Positions 42,164-52,067 of a stretch of 64,000 nt of DNA are shown here, piece by piece. The first letter of the stretch is position 1. The number at the start of each line of letters is the position of its first letter. The translations under genes and the position numbers were made by a program. Source of the DNA: Microterricola viridarii (lineage in GTDB: Bacteria > Actinomycetota > Actinomycetes > Actinomycetales > Microbacteriaceae); contig NZ_CP014145.1 of the NCBI RefSeq assembly GCF_001542775.1, positions 3,625,727-3,689,726 on the forward strand, written 5' to 3'. A model generated the notes under the pieces. The model made no database searches. It was not told the origin of the DNA and was given only the letters and a program-made list of their open reading frames with translations.

Positions 42164-43242
42164 GCACCGCAGCCCCGATCGCCGACAACACCGTCGCCCC
42201 GGCCGTCTACATTCAGGACGTCACGCTCCGCGACGGCATGCACGCCGTCGGGCACCAGTACAGCCTCGACCAGGTGCGCGAGATCGCGGCGGCGCTCGAC
42301 GCGGCGGGCGTCGACGCGATCGAGGTCGCGCATGGCGATGGGCTCGGCGGCTCGAGCATCACCTACGGTCACGGCGCGAGCACCGACGAGGCCTGGATCG
42401 AGGCTGCCGCCAGCGTCATCACCCACGCCAAGCTCACCACGCTCATCCTTCCCGGCATCGGCACGATCGAGCAGCTCCGACGCGCTCGCGACCTCGGCGT
42501 GCAGAGCGTGCGCGTCGCGACGCACTGCACAGAGGCCGATGTCTCGGCGCAACACATCGCCTGGGCCCGCGAACACGGCATGGACGTCTCGGGCTTCCTC
42601 ATGATGAGCCACCTGAACGACCCACAGGGGCTCGCCAAACAGGCGAAGCTCATGGAATCGTACGGCGCGCACTGCGTGTACGTGACCGACTCCGGTGGAC
42701 GGCTCACGATGCAGGGCGTCGCCGACCGGGTCGACGCCTATCGCGAAGTGCTCGACCCTGAAACCCAGATCGGCATCCACGCGCACGAGAACCTCTCGCT
42801 CAGCAACGCGAACAGCATCACGGCGGTCGAGCACGGTGCCTACCGGGTCGACGCCTCGCTCGCGGGGCAGGGTGCCGGGGCCGGGAACACGCCGATCGAG
42901 GCGTTCGTGGCGGTGGCCAACCTCATGGGCTGGCAGCACGGCTGCGACCTGTTCGCCCTGCAGGACGCCGCAGAGGAACTCATCCGGCCGTTGCAGAAGC
43001 GCCCCGTGCGAGTCGACCGGGAGACCCTCACCCTCGGTTACGCCGGCGTGTACTCGAGCTTCCTGCTGCACGCCGAGCGCGCGGCCTTGCGCCACGGGCT
43101 CGACGCCCGCGACATCCTGATCGAGCTCGGCCGCCGCAAGATGGTCGGCGGGCAGGAGGACATGATCGTGGATGTCGCACTCGACCTTGTTACTCAGAAG
43201 CTCGCTCCCGCCCGCCTCGAAGCGAGCGGGGGCGCCGCATGA
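42160..43242 (+). CDS. nbaI: 4-hydroxy-2-oxovalerate aldolase
   Basis: A 360-residue HMGL-like TIM-barrel aldolase (MhpE/DmpG). The N-terminal [15 protein letters not shown] carries the metal-binding Asp and catalytic Arg, and [16 protein letters not shown] the metal-binding His residues. [12 protein letters not shown] is also conserved. It splits 4-hydroxy-2-oxovalerate into pyruvate and acetaldehyde, the latter passed to the acylating dehydrogenase. The start overlaps the preceding stop, and the stop overlaps the next start. Confidence 0.94.
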   Translation: MSTAAPIADNTVAPAVYIQDVTLRDGMHAVGHQYSLDQVREIAAALDAAGVDAIEVAHGDGLGGSSITYGHGASTDEAWIEAAASVITHAKLTTLILPGIGTIEQLRRARDLGVQSVRVATHCTEADVSAQHIAWAREHGMDVSGFLMMSHLNDPQGLAKQAKLMESYGAHCVYVTDSGGRLTMQGVADRVDAYREVLDPETQIGIHAHENLSLSNANSITAVEHGAYRVDASLAGQGAGAGNTPIEAFVAVANLMGWQHGCDLFALQDAAEELIRPLQKRPVRVDRETLTLGYAGVYSSFLLHAERAALRHGLDARDILIELGRRKMVGGQEDMIVDVALDLVTQKLAPARLEASGGAA

Positions 43243-44066
43243 GCGCGGTGACCGAGGCGCCGACGGTGGCTGTCCTCGCACACGCCCTCGACGAGGCGCA
43301 GCGCTCGGCGACGCCGATCGAACAGCTCTCGGCCGGTGGGCAGCTCGGCCTGGGCGCCGCCTATGCCGTGCAGCACGCGATCATCGCGCGCCGCCAGAGC
43401 CGCGGCGAGGCCGTCTCCGGGGTGAAGCTGGGCTTCACGAGTCTCGCGAAGGCCAGGCAGATGGGTGTCGACGACATCATCATCGGCACGATCACCGACG
43501 CGATGCGCGTTGACGACGGCGGCCGCTTCGACCGGCGCGCCTGCATTCATCCGCGGATCGAGCCCGAGGTGGCCTATCTGCTCGGCCCCGAGTTCGACCC
43601 GGAGTCCGAGATCGCCGACGAGCGCGCGCTCGCCGACGCCATCGTGGGCGTCGCCCCGGCCCTCGAGATCATCGACTCGCGCTACCTGGACTTCCGGTTC
43701 TCGCTCGACGACGTCGTGGCAGACAACACCTCGGCCGCCGGCTACGTCATCGGGCCGTGGGTCGACCCCCGCCTGGCCGCCGAGATCGGCAACCGCGGTG
43801 TGCGGCTCGAGATCGACGGCCGCCTGGCCGAGACCGGCTCGACCGCTGCGGTGCTCGGCCACCCGCTCCGGGCCCTCGCCGCCGCTCGCCGCCTGGCATC
43901 CGCCCATGGCTTCGCCCTCCGTGCCGGGATGGTGCTGCTCGCGGGGGCCGCGACCGCCGCCGTCCCGTTGCCGCAGCGCGGCTTCGTCGAGGCGAGCATC
44001 GCCGGGCTCGGCCGTGTCGCTGTGCACGTCGACGGCGGCACCGAACAGGAGGAGAGCAATGTCTGA
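43239..44066 (+). CDS. nbaG: 4-oxalocrotonate decarboxylase (2-oxo-3-hexenedioate decarboxylase)
   Basis: A 275-residue second member of the hydratase/decarboxylase family. Motifs are [47 protein letters not shown] and [11 protein letters not shown]. It should decarboxylate 2-oxo-3-hexenedioate (4-oxalocrotonate) to 2-oxopent-4-enoate, in complex with the hydratase. The assignment relative to the other paralogue is based on gene order and on closer similarity to the DmpH-like pattern. It starts in ATGA overlap with the aldolase, and its end overlaps the deaminase gene by eight bases. Confidence 0.82.
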   Translation: MSAVTEAPTVAVLAHALDEAQRSATPIEQLSAGGQLGLGAAYAVQHAIIARRQSRGEAVSGVKLGFTSLAKARQMGVDDIIIGTITDAMRVDDGGRFDRRACIHPRIEPEVAYLLGPEFDPESEIADERALADAIVGVAPALEIIDSRYLDFRFSLDDVVADNTSAAGYVIGPWVDPRLAAEIGNRGVRLEIDGRLAETGSTAAVLGHPLRALAAARRLASAHGFALRAGMVLLAGAATAAVPLPQRGFVEASIAGLGRVAVHVDGGTEQEESNV

Positions 44067-44532
44067 CGCCCGTGCCATCACCGTCGCCGGAAGCGCGACC
44101 CCTCGCGGCCGATTCCCGCACGCCAAGGTCTCTGGTGATCTGGTGTTCGTGTCTGGCACGTCGAGCCGCCGCCCTGACAACTCCTTCGAGGGCGTCGAAG
44201 TCGACGAGTTCGGCACCACCTACCTCGACATCGAGGCACAGACCCGCGCCGTGATCGAGAACATCCGCACGGTGCTCGCCGCTGCGGGGTGCGGGCTCGA
44301 AGACCTCGTGCAGGCCACGAGCTACCTCGTCGACATGAACGACTTCGCCGGTTACAACGCGGTGTGGGCAGAGTACTTCGACGAGACCGGCCCGGCCCGC
44401 ACGACCGTCGCCGTGCACGCCCTGCCGCACCCACACCTGCGCATCGAGATCCAGGCCATCGCCCGGCTCGCTGCACCGGGAGCAACGACCGCCCGCCCGA
44501 CCAACACCACCATTCTCAAGGAGGAGAAATGA
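44059..44532 (+). CDS. nbaF: 2-aminomuconate deaminase (RidA family)
   Basis: A 157-residue RidA/YjgF-family protein. [25 protein letters not shown] is the N-terminal strand region, and [28 protein letters not shown] the conserved core. [22 protein letters not shown] carries the active-site Arg and the final strand. Its position between the decarboxylase and dioxygenase genes identifies it as the deaminase making 4-oxalocrotonate and ammonia from 2-aminomuconate. The ATG is preceded by GGAGGAG inside the upstream gene. Confidence 0.9.
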   Translation: MSDARAITVAGSATPRGRFPHAKVSGDLVFVSGTSSRRPDNSFEGVEVDEFGTTYLDIEAQTRAVIENIRTVLAAAGCGLEDLVQATSYLVDMNDFAGYNAVWAEYFDETGPARTTVAVHALPHPHLRIEIQAIARLAAPGATTARPTNTTILKEEK

Positions 44533-45053
44533 CCACCATCCCACCCGTTATCGACTTCCCGGCCTGGATCAGGGAGCACGAGCACCTGCTGAAGCCGCCG
44601 GTCAACAACAAGGCGGCCTGGACGCCGATGGGCGACTTCATCGTGCAGGTCGTCGGCGGCCCCAACCAGCGCACCGACTTCCACTTCGATCCCTACGAGG
44701 AGTGGTTCTACCAGTTCCGCGGCAACATGCACGTCAACATCATGACGGAGGACGGCCCCCAGCGGATCGACATCAAGGAGGGCGAGATGTGGCTGCTTCC
44801 CGGCAACGTCTATCACTCTCCGCAGCGCCCGGAGGCCGGCTCGATCGGCATCGTGATCGAGCGCATCCGCGAAGAGGGCACCTTTGAGAAGTTCGCCTGG
44901 TTCTGCCCGAACTGCAACGCCAAGGTGCACGAGGTCGAGCTGCAGGTGCGCGACATCGTCGAAGACCTGCCGCCCGTGTTCCGCGCCTTCTACGAGAGCG
45001 ACGAGGGGCGCACCTGCGCGGAGTGCGGCACCGTTCACCCCGGCAAAGGCTGA
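44529..45053 (+). CDS. nbaC: 3-hydroxyanthranilate 3,4-dioxygenase
   Basis: A 174-residue cupin that opens the ring of 3-hydroxyanthranilate with O2 to give 2-amino-3-carboxymuconate semialdehyde. The expected iron ligands are His52, Glu58 and His96 ([14 protein letters not shown] and GNVYHSP). Arg48, Arg100 and Glu111 fit the substrate-binding positions. The C-terminal rubredoxin-like metal site CPNC and CAEC, present in bacterial forms, is complete. The length is typical. The start is in ATGA overlap with the deaminase gene, with AAGGAGGAG just upstream. Confidence 0.96.
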   Translation: MTTIPPVIDFPAWIREHEHLLKPPVNNKAAWTPMGDFIVQVVGGPNQRTDFHFDPYEEWFYQFRGNMHVNIMTEDGPQRIDIKEGEMWLLPGNVYHSPQRPEAGSIGIVIERIREEGTFEKFAWFCPNCNAKVHEVELQVRDIVEDLPPVFRAFYESDEGRTCAECGTVHPGKG

Positions 45054-45058
45054 GTTCA

Positions 45059-46105
45059 GTGGGCACGATCGACATTCACACGCACTACGTGCCCAGCGCC
45101 TGGCCTGACCTGTCTGCACAGGTCGGGCCGGGGCTCTGGCCGACGTTGCGGGTTGACTCCGAGCGCGAAGCGATGATCATGCTCGGCGACGCCGAGTTCC
45201 GCCAGGTCGGGGCCGACTGCTGGGACGCCGAGGTGCGTCTGGCCGACATGGATGCCGACGGCGTCGACCTCCAGGTCGTCTCGCCGACGCCCCTCTTCTT
45301 CTCCTACGACAAGTCCGGCGACGAGGCCGTCAAGGTCGCGCGCATCTTCAACGACCTCGCCCTCGAGGTATGCGCCCCCGCACCCCACCGTCTGCTGCCG
45401 TTCGCGCAGGTGCCGCTCCAAGACCCCGACGCCGCGTGTGCCGAGGCCGACCGCTGCATGGCCAACGGCCACCTGGGCGTCGAGATCGGGAACCATGTCG
45501 GCGACCGCGACCTCGACCACGAGGGCATCGTCACCTTCCTGCAGCACTGCGCCGAGCGCGGCATCCCCGTGTTCGTGCACCCCTGGGACATGCCGACCTC
45601 GCCGCGACTGGAACGCTGGATGGCCAGGTGGCTGACCGGGATGCCGGCAGAAACGCACCTGTCGATCATCTCGATGATCCTCGGCGGCGTGTTCGACCGG
45701 GTTCCGGATTCGCTTCGGATCGCCTTCGCCCACGGCGGCGGATCGTTCGCCTTCTGGCTCGGCCGGCTCGAGAACGCCTGGCACCGGCGCCCCGACGTCA
45801 TCGCGACGAGCGCGCTGCCACCCTCGGCCTACACCAACCGATTCAGCGTGGACTCCGTGGTGTTTGAGCCGACGGCGCTGCGCCTACTCGTCGACACGCT
45901 CGGCGCCGAACGGGTCATGGTCGGAAGCGACTACCCGTACCCCCTCGGAGAGCGCCCGGTCGGCTCCATCATCGAGCGTTCCGACTTCTTGAGCGACGAC
46001 GAGAAGACCGCCATCCGGCGCGGCAACGCGCTGCGATTCCTCGCGCTGGACTCGTTGCCCGCCAGCGCCACGTTCCACTCTTTGGAGGGCCTGCGCCTCT
46101 CATGA
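45059..46105 (+). CDS. nbaD: 2-amino-3-carboxymuconate-6-semialdehyde decarboxylase
   Basis: A 348-residue amidohydrolase-type decarboxylase (ACMSD). The metal-binding HxH is in IDIHTHYVPSAWP. HPWDMPTSPRLERWM, AHGGGSFAFWLGR and VGSDYPYPLGE supply the other His and Asp ligands. By removing the carboxyl group it prevents the spontaneous cyclisation of its substrate to quinolinate and commits carbon to catabolism. The GTG at 45059, five bases after the dioxygenase stop, begins directly before the first conserved strand. Confidence 0.95.
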   Translation: MGTIDIHTHYVPSAWPDLSAQVGPGLWPTLRVDSEREAMIMLGDAEFRQVGADCWDAEVRLADMDADGVDLQVVSPTPLFFSYDKSGDEAVKVARIFNDLALEVCAPAPHRLLPFAQVPLQDPDAACAEADRCMANGHLGVEIGNHVGDRDLDHEGIVTFLQHCAERGIPVFVHPWDMPTSPRLERWMARWLTGMPAETHLSIISMILGGVFDRVPDSLRIAFAHGGGSFAFWLGRLENAWHRRPDVIATSALPPSAYTNRFSVDSVVFEPTALRLLVDTLGAERVMVGSDYPYPLGERPVGSIIERSDFLSDDEKTAIRRGNALRFLALDSLPASATFHSLEGLRLS

Positions 46106-47376
46106 CCGCCAACCTGACCGACAGCCAGACGACCCGCCTCGCCTGTGAAGACCTCGACGCCGCCGACCCGCTCGCCTCATTCCGCGGGCGCTTCGACCTG
46201 CCCCCTGGCGTGATCTACCTCGACGGCAATTCCCTGGGCGCGCTGCCGAAAGCGACAGCCGCACGCATCCAGCACGTCGTCATCCAGGAGTGGGGCGTTG
46301 GGCTGATCCGCAGCTGGAACGACGCCGGTTGGTTCGACAAGCCACGCGCGCTCGGCGAGAGGATCGCGCCCCTCATCGGCGCCGGCCCCGGCGAGGTGGT
46401 CATCGGGGACTCGACGTCTGTGAGCCTGTTCCAGGTCGCCGTCGCCGCGGCCCGTCTGCGCCCGGGGCGCCGGGTCATCGTCTCCGAACGCGACAACTTT
46501 CCGACCGATCTCTACATGTTGGAGAGCGTTCAGGAGCTGCTCGGCGACGCGAGCGGTGCGCTGGAGCGACGGCTGATCCACGACGACGGCCCGTCCCTCG
46601 ACGAGGTGCTCGACGAGGACGTCGCGGTGGTCGTGCTGACGCACGTCAACTACCGCACGGGCCGGATGTACGACATGGCCGAGGTGACGCGCAAGGTGCA
46701 CGAGGCCGGTGCGCTCATGGTGTGGGACCTCTGCCACAGTGTCGGCGCCGTGCCCGTCGACCTCAACGGCGCAGGCGCCGATTTCGCCATCGGCTGCACC
46801 TACAAGTACCTGAACGGCGGGCCGGGCTCGCCGTCCTTCATCTGGGTCGCCGAGCGCCACCAGAGCAGCGCCCGCCCGCCGCTCACCGGGTGGCACGGGC
46901 ACGCCCGCCCCTTCGAGTTCGGCGTGGAGTACGCGCCGGCTGCCGGCATGACGAGGTTCCGGATCGGCACGCCACAGCTGCTGTCGCTGGCGGGGCTGGA
47001 GGCAAGCCTGGACCTGTGGGACGAGGTCGACCTGGCACAGGTGCGGGCCAAGAGCCTGCAGCTCACCGACCTGTTCATCGCACTCGTCGACAGCCGTCTG
47101 GCGCCCTGGGGCGTCGAAATCGTGACGCCGCGCGAGCACGCCGTGCGCGGCAGCCAGGTTGCCCTGCGGGTCGCGGACGGCTACCCGATCATGCAGGCAC
47201 TCATCGAGCGGGGCGTCATCGGTGATTTCCGCGGGCCGGATCTCATCCGTTTCGGCTTCACACCCCTCTACGTCTCGCACGCAGACGTGTGGGACGCCGT
47301 GGAGATTCTCGAGGACATCCTGGCCACCGAGAGCTGGCGCGCCGAGCGCTTCAGTCGTCGCGGCGCGGTCACCTGA
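46102..47376 (+). CDS. kynU: Kynureninase
   Basis: A 424-residue PLP enzyme that cleaves (3-hydroxy)kynurenine to (3-hydroxy)anthranilate and alanine. GVIYLDGNSLGALPK is the N-terminal signature. VWDLCHSVGAVPVDL has the PLP-binding Asp, and IGCTYKYLNGGPGSP the Schiff-base Lys. TGWHGHARPFEF is also conserved. Its start overlaps the ACMSD stop by four bases. No kynurenine 3-monooxygenase, tryptophan dioxygenase or formamidase gene is in the window, so 3-hydroxykynurenine must be made elsewhere or imported. A weak GC hairpin follows at 47390-47414. Confidence 0.95.
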   Translation: MTANLTDSQTTRLACEDLDAADPLASFRGRFDLPPGVIYLDGNSLGALPKATAARIQHVVIQEWGVGLIRSWNDAGWFDKPRALGERIAPLIGAGPGEVVIGDSTSVSLFQVAVAAARLRPGRRVIVSERDNFPTDLYMLESVQELLGDASGALERRLIHDDGPSLDEVLDEDVAVVVLTHVNYRTGRMYDMAEVTRKVHEAGALMVWDLCHSVGAVPVDLNGAGADFAIGCTYKYLNGGPGSPSFIWVAERHQSSARPPLTGWHGHARPFEFGVEYAPAAGMTRFRIGTPQLLSLAGLEASLDLWDEVDLAQVRAKSLQLTDLFIALVDSRLAPWGVEIVTPREHAVRGSQVALRVADGYPIMQALIERGVIGDFRGPDLIRFGFTPLYVSHADVWDAVEILEDILATESWRAERFSRRGAVT

Positions 47377-47455
47377 GACTGGCCGCATTGCCCCGCCTCC
47401 GGGGGTGACGGGGCGCGGCTCGCTGTGTAGTCTCGGCGGTGAAAGCGGGGCCACC

Positions 47456-47965
47456 ATGAAGACGCTCATACTTGTTCGGCACGCCAAATCGAGCTGGGAC
47501 GACCCCAGCCTTGTCGACGAGGCCCGCCCGCTGAACAAACGGGGGCGCCGTGACGCACCGGAGATGGGGCGTCGGCTGCTGGAGCGTGGTGTCGTGCCGG
47601 AGGTGATCCTGGCCAGTCCGGCACTGCGCGCCCGCACAACCGCGGAGCTCATCGCCCTCGAACTCGGCGCCGATGAAGCGGCCGTCATCATCGACCACCG
47701 GTTGTACGCGACGACGGCTGCCGGCATCCTCAAGGTCGTGCGCGAGCAGGATGACGCCGTCGACTCGGTGATGGTCGTCGGCCACGACCCGGAGATGAGC
47801 GAGCTCGCCCGGCGCTTCTCGCCGCTGATCCCGCCGATGGCTACCTGCGCCGTGCTGGAGCTACGGTTCGAGACCGGCACCTGGGCGGGGCTGGACACCG
47901 GCGTCCTGGCCGAGAAACACTTCGATTCGCCGAAGGCTGCCGCTGCAGCGGCCAGCGCCGACTAG
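47456..47965 (+). CDS. SixA-type histidine phosphatase
   Basis: A 169-residue histidine phosphatase. The RHG-type motif [12 protein letters not shown] includes the phosphorylated His10. [14 protein letters not shown] and the distal [12 protein letters not shown] complete the active site. Members of this short branch are annotated as phosphohistidine phosphatase SixA. In actinobacteria the substrate is unproven. Its TAG stop shares three bases of CTAG with the stop of the convergent hutI. Confidence 0.88.
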   Translation: MKTLILVRHAKSSWDDPSLVDEARPLNKRGRRDAPEMGRRLLERGVVPEVILASPALRARTTAELIALELGADEAAVIIDHRLYATTAAGILKVVREQDDAVDSVMVVGHDPEMSELARRFSPLIPPMATCAVLELRFETGTWAGLDTGVLAEKHFDSPKAAAAAASAD

Positions 47966-49173
47966 GCGACGCGCACGCCGTCCTTCCACACCCGCTCGAC
48001 CAGGGGAACGCCCGGCCGGTAGGCGAGGTGCACGTAGCTCGGGGTGCGCAGCTGCACGAGGTCGGCCCGTGCGCCGGCGCTCAGCCGGCCGACATCCGTG
48101 CGCCGCAGCGCCGCGGCCCCACCGGCCGTCGCCGCCCACAGCGCCTCGGCCGGGGTCATGCCCATGTCGCGCACGGCGACCGCGATGCAGAACGGCATCG
48201 ACGAGGTGAAGCTCGAGCCCGGGTTGGTGTCACAGGCGATGGCCACGGTCACCCCCGCGTCGATCAGCCGGCGGCCGCTCGGGTAGGGCTGCCGGGTCGA
48301 GAACTCGACGCCGGGCAGCAGAGTCGCGACGGTGCTGGAGGCGGCCAGCGCTGCCACGTCCTCGTCGCTCAGGTAGGTGCAGTGGTCGACGGATGCCGCC
48401 CCCAGCTCGACCGCGAGCCGCACGCCATCGCCCGGCCCCAGCTGGCTGGCGTGCACGCGCGGGGCGAGACCGGCCGCGATGCCCGCCTGCAGCACGCGGC
48501 GGCTCTGCGCCACCGTGAACGCGCCCGTCTCGCAGAACACGTCGACCCATTTCGCGTGCGGCGCGCAGGCGGCGAGCATCTCGCCGGTGACGAGCTCGAC
48601 GTACTCGTCGGCCCCGTTCTCGCGGCTCGCGTACTCGGCCGGCACGACGTGCGCGCCCAGGAACGTGACCTCGTCGGTGACCTCGGCGGCCAGCCGCACG
48701 AGGCGCTCCTCCGCCTCGACCGAGAGGCCGTAGCCGCTCTTGATCTCGACGGTCGTGGTGCCCTGGGCATGCAGCTCGGCGATGAATCCGGCGAGGCGGG
48801 CGCGCAGCTCCTCGTCGCTGGCGGCACGGGTCGCGGCCACGGTCGAGCGGATGCCGCCTGCCTCGTACGTGCGGCCGCCCATCCGCGCCTCGAACTCGGC
48901 GGCGCGGTCACCGCCGAACACGAGGTGGCTGTGGCTGTCGACGAAGCCGGGGATCACACAGGCGCCGCCTGCGCTCAGCCGCTGCACGGCGGAGAGCGGG
49001 CCGAGGCCGAGCTCGGCGATGGCCGAGGCCGCGTCGACGGCCGCGCCGGACCACGCGACCGTGCCGTCGGCGATGAGCAGGGCGGCATCCGTCAGCTCGC
49101 CGGTCGGGCCGGCGCCGAGCGCCGGTTCGTTCGTGACCAGCAGGCCGATGTCGCTGAGCAGCGTTGTCGTCAT
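47962..49173 (-). CDS. hutI: Imidazolonepropionase
   Basis: A 403-residue amidohydrolase for the third step of histidine degradation, imidazolone-5-propionate to N-formimidoyl-L-glutamate. The metal site is [50 protein letters not shown] and ACDTNPGSS are characteristic of HutI. The start at 49173 is placed at the first ATG ahead of the conserved region, with AAGGATGA upstream; a longer frame extends into the repeat block. hutU lies 244 bases upstream on the same strand, separated by repeats. Confidence 0.95.
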   Translation of the reverse strand: MTTTLLSDIGLLVTNEPALGAGPTGELTDAALLIADGTVAWSGAAVDAASAIAELGLGPLSAVQRLSAGGACVIPGFVDSHSHLVFGGDRAAEFEARMGGRTYEAGGIRSTVAATRAASDEELRARLAGFIAELHAQGTTTVEIKSGYGLSVEAEERLVRLAAEVTDEVTFLGAHVVPAEYASRENGADEYVELVTGEMLAACAPHAKWVDVFCETGAFTVAQSRRVLQAGIAAGLAPRVHASQLGPGDGVRLAVELGAASVDHCTYLSDEDVAALAASSTVATLLPGVEFSTRQPYPSGRRLIDAGVTVAIACDTNPGSSFTSSMPFCIAVAVRDMGMTPAEALWAATAGGAAALRRTDVGRLSAGARADLVQLRTPSYVHLAYRPGVPLVERVWKDGVRVA

Positions 49174-49417
49174 GGCTTCATCCTTCAGTACTTCGATAGT
49201 TCCCGCCGGTCGAGTCGCCCCACCCCGCCGGTCGAGTTGCCCCACAACCCCTTGGTCTGCGCGCCCCAGCCCGCCGGCCGAGTTGCCCCACAACCCGTTG
49301 GTCGAGTAGCGAGGAACGAGCGTATCGAGACCTCGCACCCGACTCGGTTTCACGTTGTCTCGGGTTCTCGATAAGGCGCTGGCGCGCCTGCTCGACCAGC
49401 AGGCAGGGCGTGCGTTC
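49174..49417. repeat. Repeat block between hutI and hutU
   Basis: Three degenerate units of CCGCCGGTCGAGTTGCCCC are followed by a long inverted repeat. TTGGTCGAGTAGCGAGG with ATCGAGACC (about 49298-49332) is echoed by TCTCGGGTTCTCGATA and GCGCCTGCTCGACCAG (about 49358-49400). This second repeat family (GTCGAGTAGCGAGGAACGAG) differs from the TTGAGCCTGTCGAAA hairpins. No gene is seen here. Confidence 0.75.
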
Positions 49418-51070
49418 CTACTCCAGCATCGGCACGCGCAGGCCGCGCTCCTGCGCCACCTCGACGGCGCGCGGGTAGCCTGCGTCGACGTGGCGCATCA
49501 CGCCGGTGCCCGGGTCGTTCACCAGCACGCGGGCGATCTTCTCCGCGGCCAGGGCGGTGCCGTCGGCCACAATCACCTGCCCGGCGTGGATTGAGCGGCC
49601 GATGCCGACCCCTCCGCCGTGGTGGATCGACACCCAGGTGGCCCCGGATGCCGTGTTCAGCAGTGCGTTCAGCAGCGGCCAGTCGGCAATGGCGTCAGAG
49701 CCGTCGGCCATCGACTCCGTCTCGCGGTACGGCGAGGCGACCGAGCCGGAATCGAGGTGATCGCGGCCGATCACGAGCGGCGCGCTCAGCTCGCCGGAGG
49801 CCACCATCTCGTTGAACTTGAGCCCGGCCAGGTGGCGTTCCTTGTAACCGAGCCAGCAGATGCGCGCCGGAAGCCCCTCGAAGTGCACCTTCTCGCCGGC
49901 CTGCGTGATCCAGCGCCGCAGGTGCTCGTCCTCGGGGAACAGCTCGAGAATCGCCTTGTCGGTCGCGGCGATGTCGGCCGGGTCGCCAGAGAGCGCCGCC
50001 CAGCGGAAGGGCCCCTTGCCCTCGGCGAACAGCGGCCGGATGTAGGCGGGCACGAAACCGGGGAAGGCGAAGGCGCGGTCGTAGCCGCCGAGCTCGGCTT
50101 CTGCCCGGATCGAGTTGCCGTAGTCGAAGACCTCGGCGCCGGCATCCTGGAACTCGACCATGGCCTGCACCTGCTTGGCCATGGATGCACGGGCCCTGGT
50201 CGTGAACGACTCGGGGTCGGATGCCGCCAGCTCCCGCCACTCGTCGACGGTGACGCCCTCCGGCAGGTAGGCGAGGGGGTCGTGCGCGCTGGTCTGGTCG
50301 GTCACGATGTCGATCGGCACCGTGCGCTCCAGCAGCTCGGCGAACACGCTCGCGGCGTTGCCGACGAGGCCGACGCTGAGCGGCCGACGCTCGGCCTTGG
50401 CGGCGAGCACCCGGGCGATCGCGTCGTCGATGTCGGCCGTCATCTCGTCGAGGTAGCCCTTGGCGACGCGGCGTTCCAAACGGCTGGCGTCGACGTCGAC
50501 GATCAGAACGACACCGTCGTTCATGGTGACGGCGAGCGGCTGCGCGCCGCCCATGCCGCCGCAGCCGCCGGTGAGGGTGAGCGTGCCGGCAAGGGTGCCG
50601 CCGAAGCGCTTCGCGGCGACGGCGCCGAACGTCTCGAAGGTGCCCTGCAGAATGCCCTGGGTGCCGATGTAGATCCAGGAGCCGGCCGTCATCTGGCCGT
50701 ACATGGTGAGGCCGAGCGCCTCCAGCCGGCGGAACTCCGGCCAGGTGGCCCAGTCGCCGACGAGGTTGGAGTTGGCGATGAGCACGCGCGGCGCCCACTC
50801 GTGCGTGCGGAACACACCGACCGGCTTTCCGGACTGAACCAGCAGCGTCTCGTCTGCCTCGAGGGTCTCGAGGGTGCGCACGATGGCGTCGTAGGCCTCC
50901 CAGCTGCGGGCCGCCTTGCCGGTGCCGCCGTAGACGACGAGCTCGTCCGGGTGCTCGGCGACCTCGGGGTCGAGGTTGTTCATCAGCATCCGCAGCGGAC
51001 CCTCGGTCTGCCAGCTCTTGGCGCTGAGGGTGGTGCCGCGGGCGGCGCGGACGGTACGGGGTCCTGACAA
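49418..51070 (-). CDS. hutU: Urocanate hydratase
   Basis: A 550-residue NAD-dependent urocanase, second step of histidine degradation. The NAD-binding [13 protein letters not shown], the active-site segment [20 protein letters not shown] and [19 protein letters not shown] are diagnostic. The TTG at 51070 is chosen: AAGGAG lies six bases before it and the conserved N-terminus ([21 protein letters not shown]) follows soon after. Longer frames would cross a dispersed repeat copy. It is divergent from an iclR gene that is the likely regulator. Confidence 0.96.
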   Translation of the reverse strand: MSGPRTVRAARGTTLSAKSWQTEGPLRMLMNNLDPEVAEHPDELVVYGGTGKAARSWEAYDAIVRTLETLEADETLLVQSGKPVGVFRTHEWAPRVLIANSNLVGDWATWPEFRRLEALGLTMYGQMTAGSWIYIGTQGILQGTFETFGAVAAKRFGGTLAGTLTLTGGCGGMGGAQPLAVTMNDGVVLIVDVDASRLERRVAKGYLDEMTADIDDAIARVLAAKAERRPLSVGLVGNAASVFAELLERTVPIDIVTDQTSAHDPLAYLPEGVTVDEWRELAASDPESFTTRARASMAKQVQAMVEFQDAGAEVFDYGNSIRAEAELGGYDRAFAFPGFVPAYIRPLFAEGKGPFRWAALSGDPADIAATDKAILELFPEDEHLRRWITQAGEKVHFEGLPARICWLGYKERHLAGLKFNEMVASGELSAPLVIGRDHLDSGSVASPYRETESMADGSDAIADWPLLNALLNTASGATWVSIHHGGGVGIGRSIHAGQVIVADGTALAAEKIARVLVNDPGTGVMRHVDAGYPRAVEVAQERGLRVPMLE

Positions 51071-51099
51071 GGTGCACTCCTTCGTGGTGGGGTTCGCTG

Positions 51100-51165
51100 G
51101 TTGAGCCGGGTCTTCCCGCGCGTGGGGCCTGGGCCTTCGCTGGGTGAGCCTGTCGAAACCCCTCG
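51100..51165. repeat. Dispersed repeat copy in the hutU leader
   Basis: GCTGGTTGAGCCGGG, then GCTGGGTGAGCCTGTCGAAACC (51138-51160), match the head and half-hairpin of the repeats seen at 6 kb and 13 kb. They lie upstream of hutU in its probable promoter region. Confidence 0.7.
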
Positions 51166-51220
51166 TCCTTTGATTCGACACCGAACCGACGCCGCGAACA
51201 ACGCGCGCCGAGTAGCCTGT

Positions 51221-51236
51221 GTCTGTGATCACAGAC
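51221..51236. promoter_or_regulatory. Perfect 16-base palindrome, candidate IclR operator
   Basis: GTCTGTGATCACAGAC lies 30 bases before the proposed iclR start and 150 bases upstream of hutU. An IclR-type dimer could bind it for autoregulation and control of the hut genes. Confidence 0.65.
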
Positions 51237-51266
51237 GTGCGGGCTCCGGCCCGCGGAAGGGGCGCG

Positions 51267-52037
51267 ATGTCCTCCAGCAAGGTTCCGGCCGCCGAGCACA
51301 CGCTGCGCATCCTCTCTTTCCTCTCGACGCAGCGCGGCCCGGTCGCCGCCGCGACGATCGCCTCTGCCCTCGACATCCCGCGCTCGAGCATCTACCACCT
51401 GCTCGCCGTGCTCACCCAGCACGGCTTCGTGCTGCATCTGCCAGAGGCCAAGCGCTACGGCCTCGGGCCGGCCGCGTTCGAACTGAGCGGCGGTTTCTCG
51501 CGCCAGGAACCGCTCAGCCGCATCGGCCAGCCGCTGCTGGCCGGGCTCGTCGACCGGGTGGGGGAGAGTGGGCACCTCGTCGTGCTGCACGGCCGTGACG
51601 TGCTCTACATCGCCGAGGAGCGCGCGCCGCGCCGCCCACGCCTGGTCACCGACGTCGGCATCCGGCTGCCCGCCCACCTCACCGCCAGCGGGCGGGCGAT
51701 GCTGGCCACGCTGCCGCCTGCGCAACTGCGTGCCCTGTACCCGGATGCCGCGGCGTTCGTCGACCGCAACGGGCAGCCGCCGCACAGCTACGGCGAGCTC
51801 AAAGCACTGTTGCACGCCGTGCGCGAGCGCGGTTATGCCGTCGAGGACAGTGCCGTGACGCAGAACTTCGCCTCTGTCGCCGTCGCGGTGCGCGACCATG
51901 TCGGCTGGCCGGCCGCCGGCATCGCGCTGACGTTCCCGCGTGACTCGATCACCGCCGAGCGCTGGCCGGCGCTCGCCGCACAGATCGGCGAGGTCGCGGA
52001 TGAGCTGGCCCGCCGCATCCGCGGCTCCGCCCGCTGA
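51267..52037 (+). CDS. IclR-family regulator, probable hut regulator
   Basis: A 256-residue IclR protein. The winged helix is at about 5-65 ([21 protein letters not shown], then [18 protein letters not shown]). The effector domain follows with [20 protein letters not shown] and [15 protein letters not shown]. The ATG at 51267 is preceded by GGAAGGGG. A GTG 48 bases upstream would place the start codon next to a palindrome that fits an operator. Its position between hutU and the other hut gene hutH suggests control by urocanate or histidine. Confidence 0.9.
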   Translation: MSSSKVPAAEHTLRILSFLSTQRGPVAAATIASALDIPRSSIYHLLAVLTQHGFVLHLPEAKRYGLGPAAFELSGGFSRQEPLSRIGQPLLAGLVDRVGESGHLVVLHGRDVLYIAEERAPRRPRLVTDVGIRLPAHLTASGRAMLATLPPAQLRALYPDAAAFVDRNGQPPHSYGELKALLHAVRERGYAVEDSAVTQNFASVAVAVRDHVGWPAAGIALTFPRDSITAERWPALAAQIGEVADELARRIRGSAR

Positions 52038-52067
52038 CCTGCACGCCGCCCGGCCGGGCGGGTGGCG

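Noticed and set aside
49293..49402. tRNA or other known RNA gene in the long inverted repeat
   Set aside because: No cloverleaf with a TTC arm can be drawn; the pattern fits a dispersed palindromic repeat.
51071..51391. Upstream extension of hutU
   Set aside because: It crosses repeat DNA and the IclR operator and the conserved N-terminus starts at the TTG at 51070.
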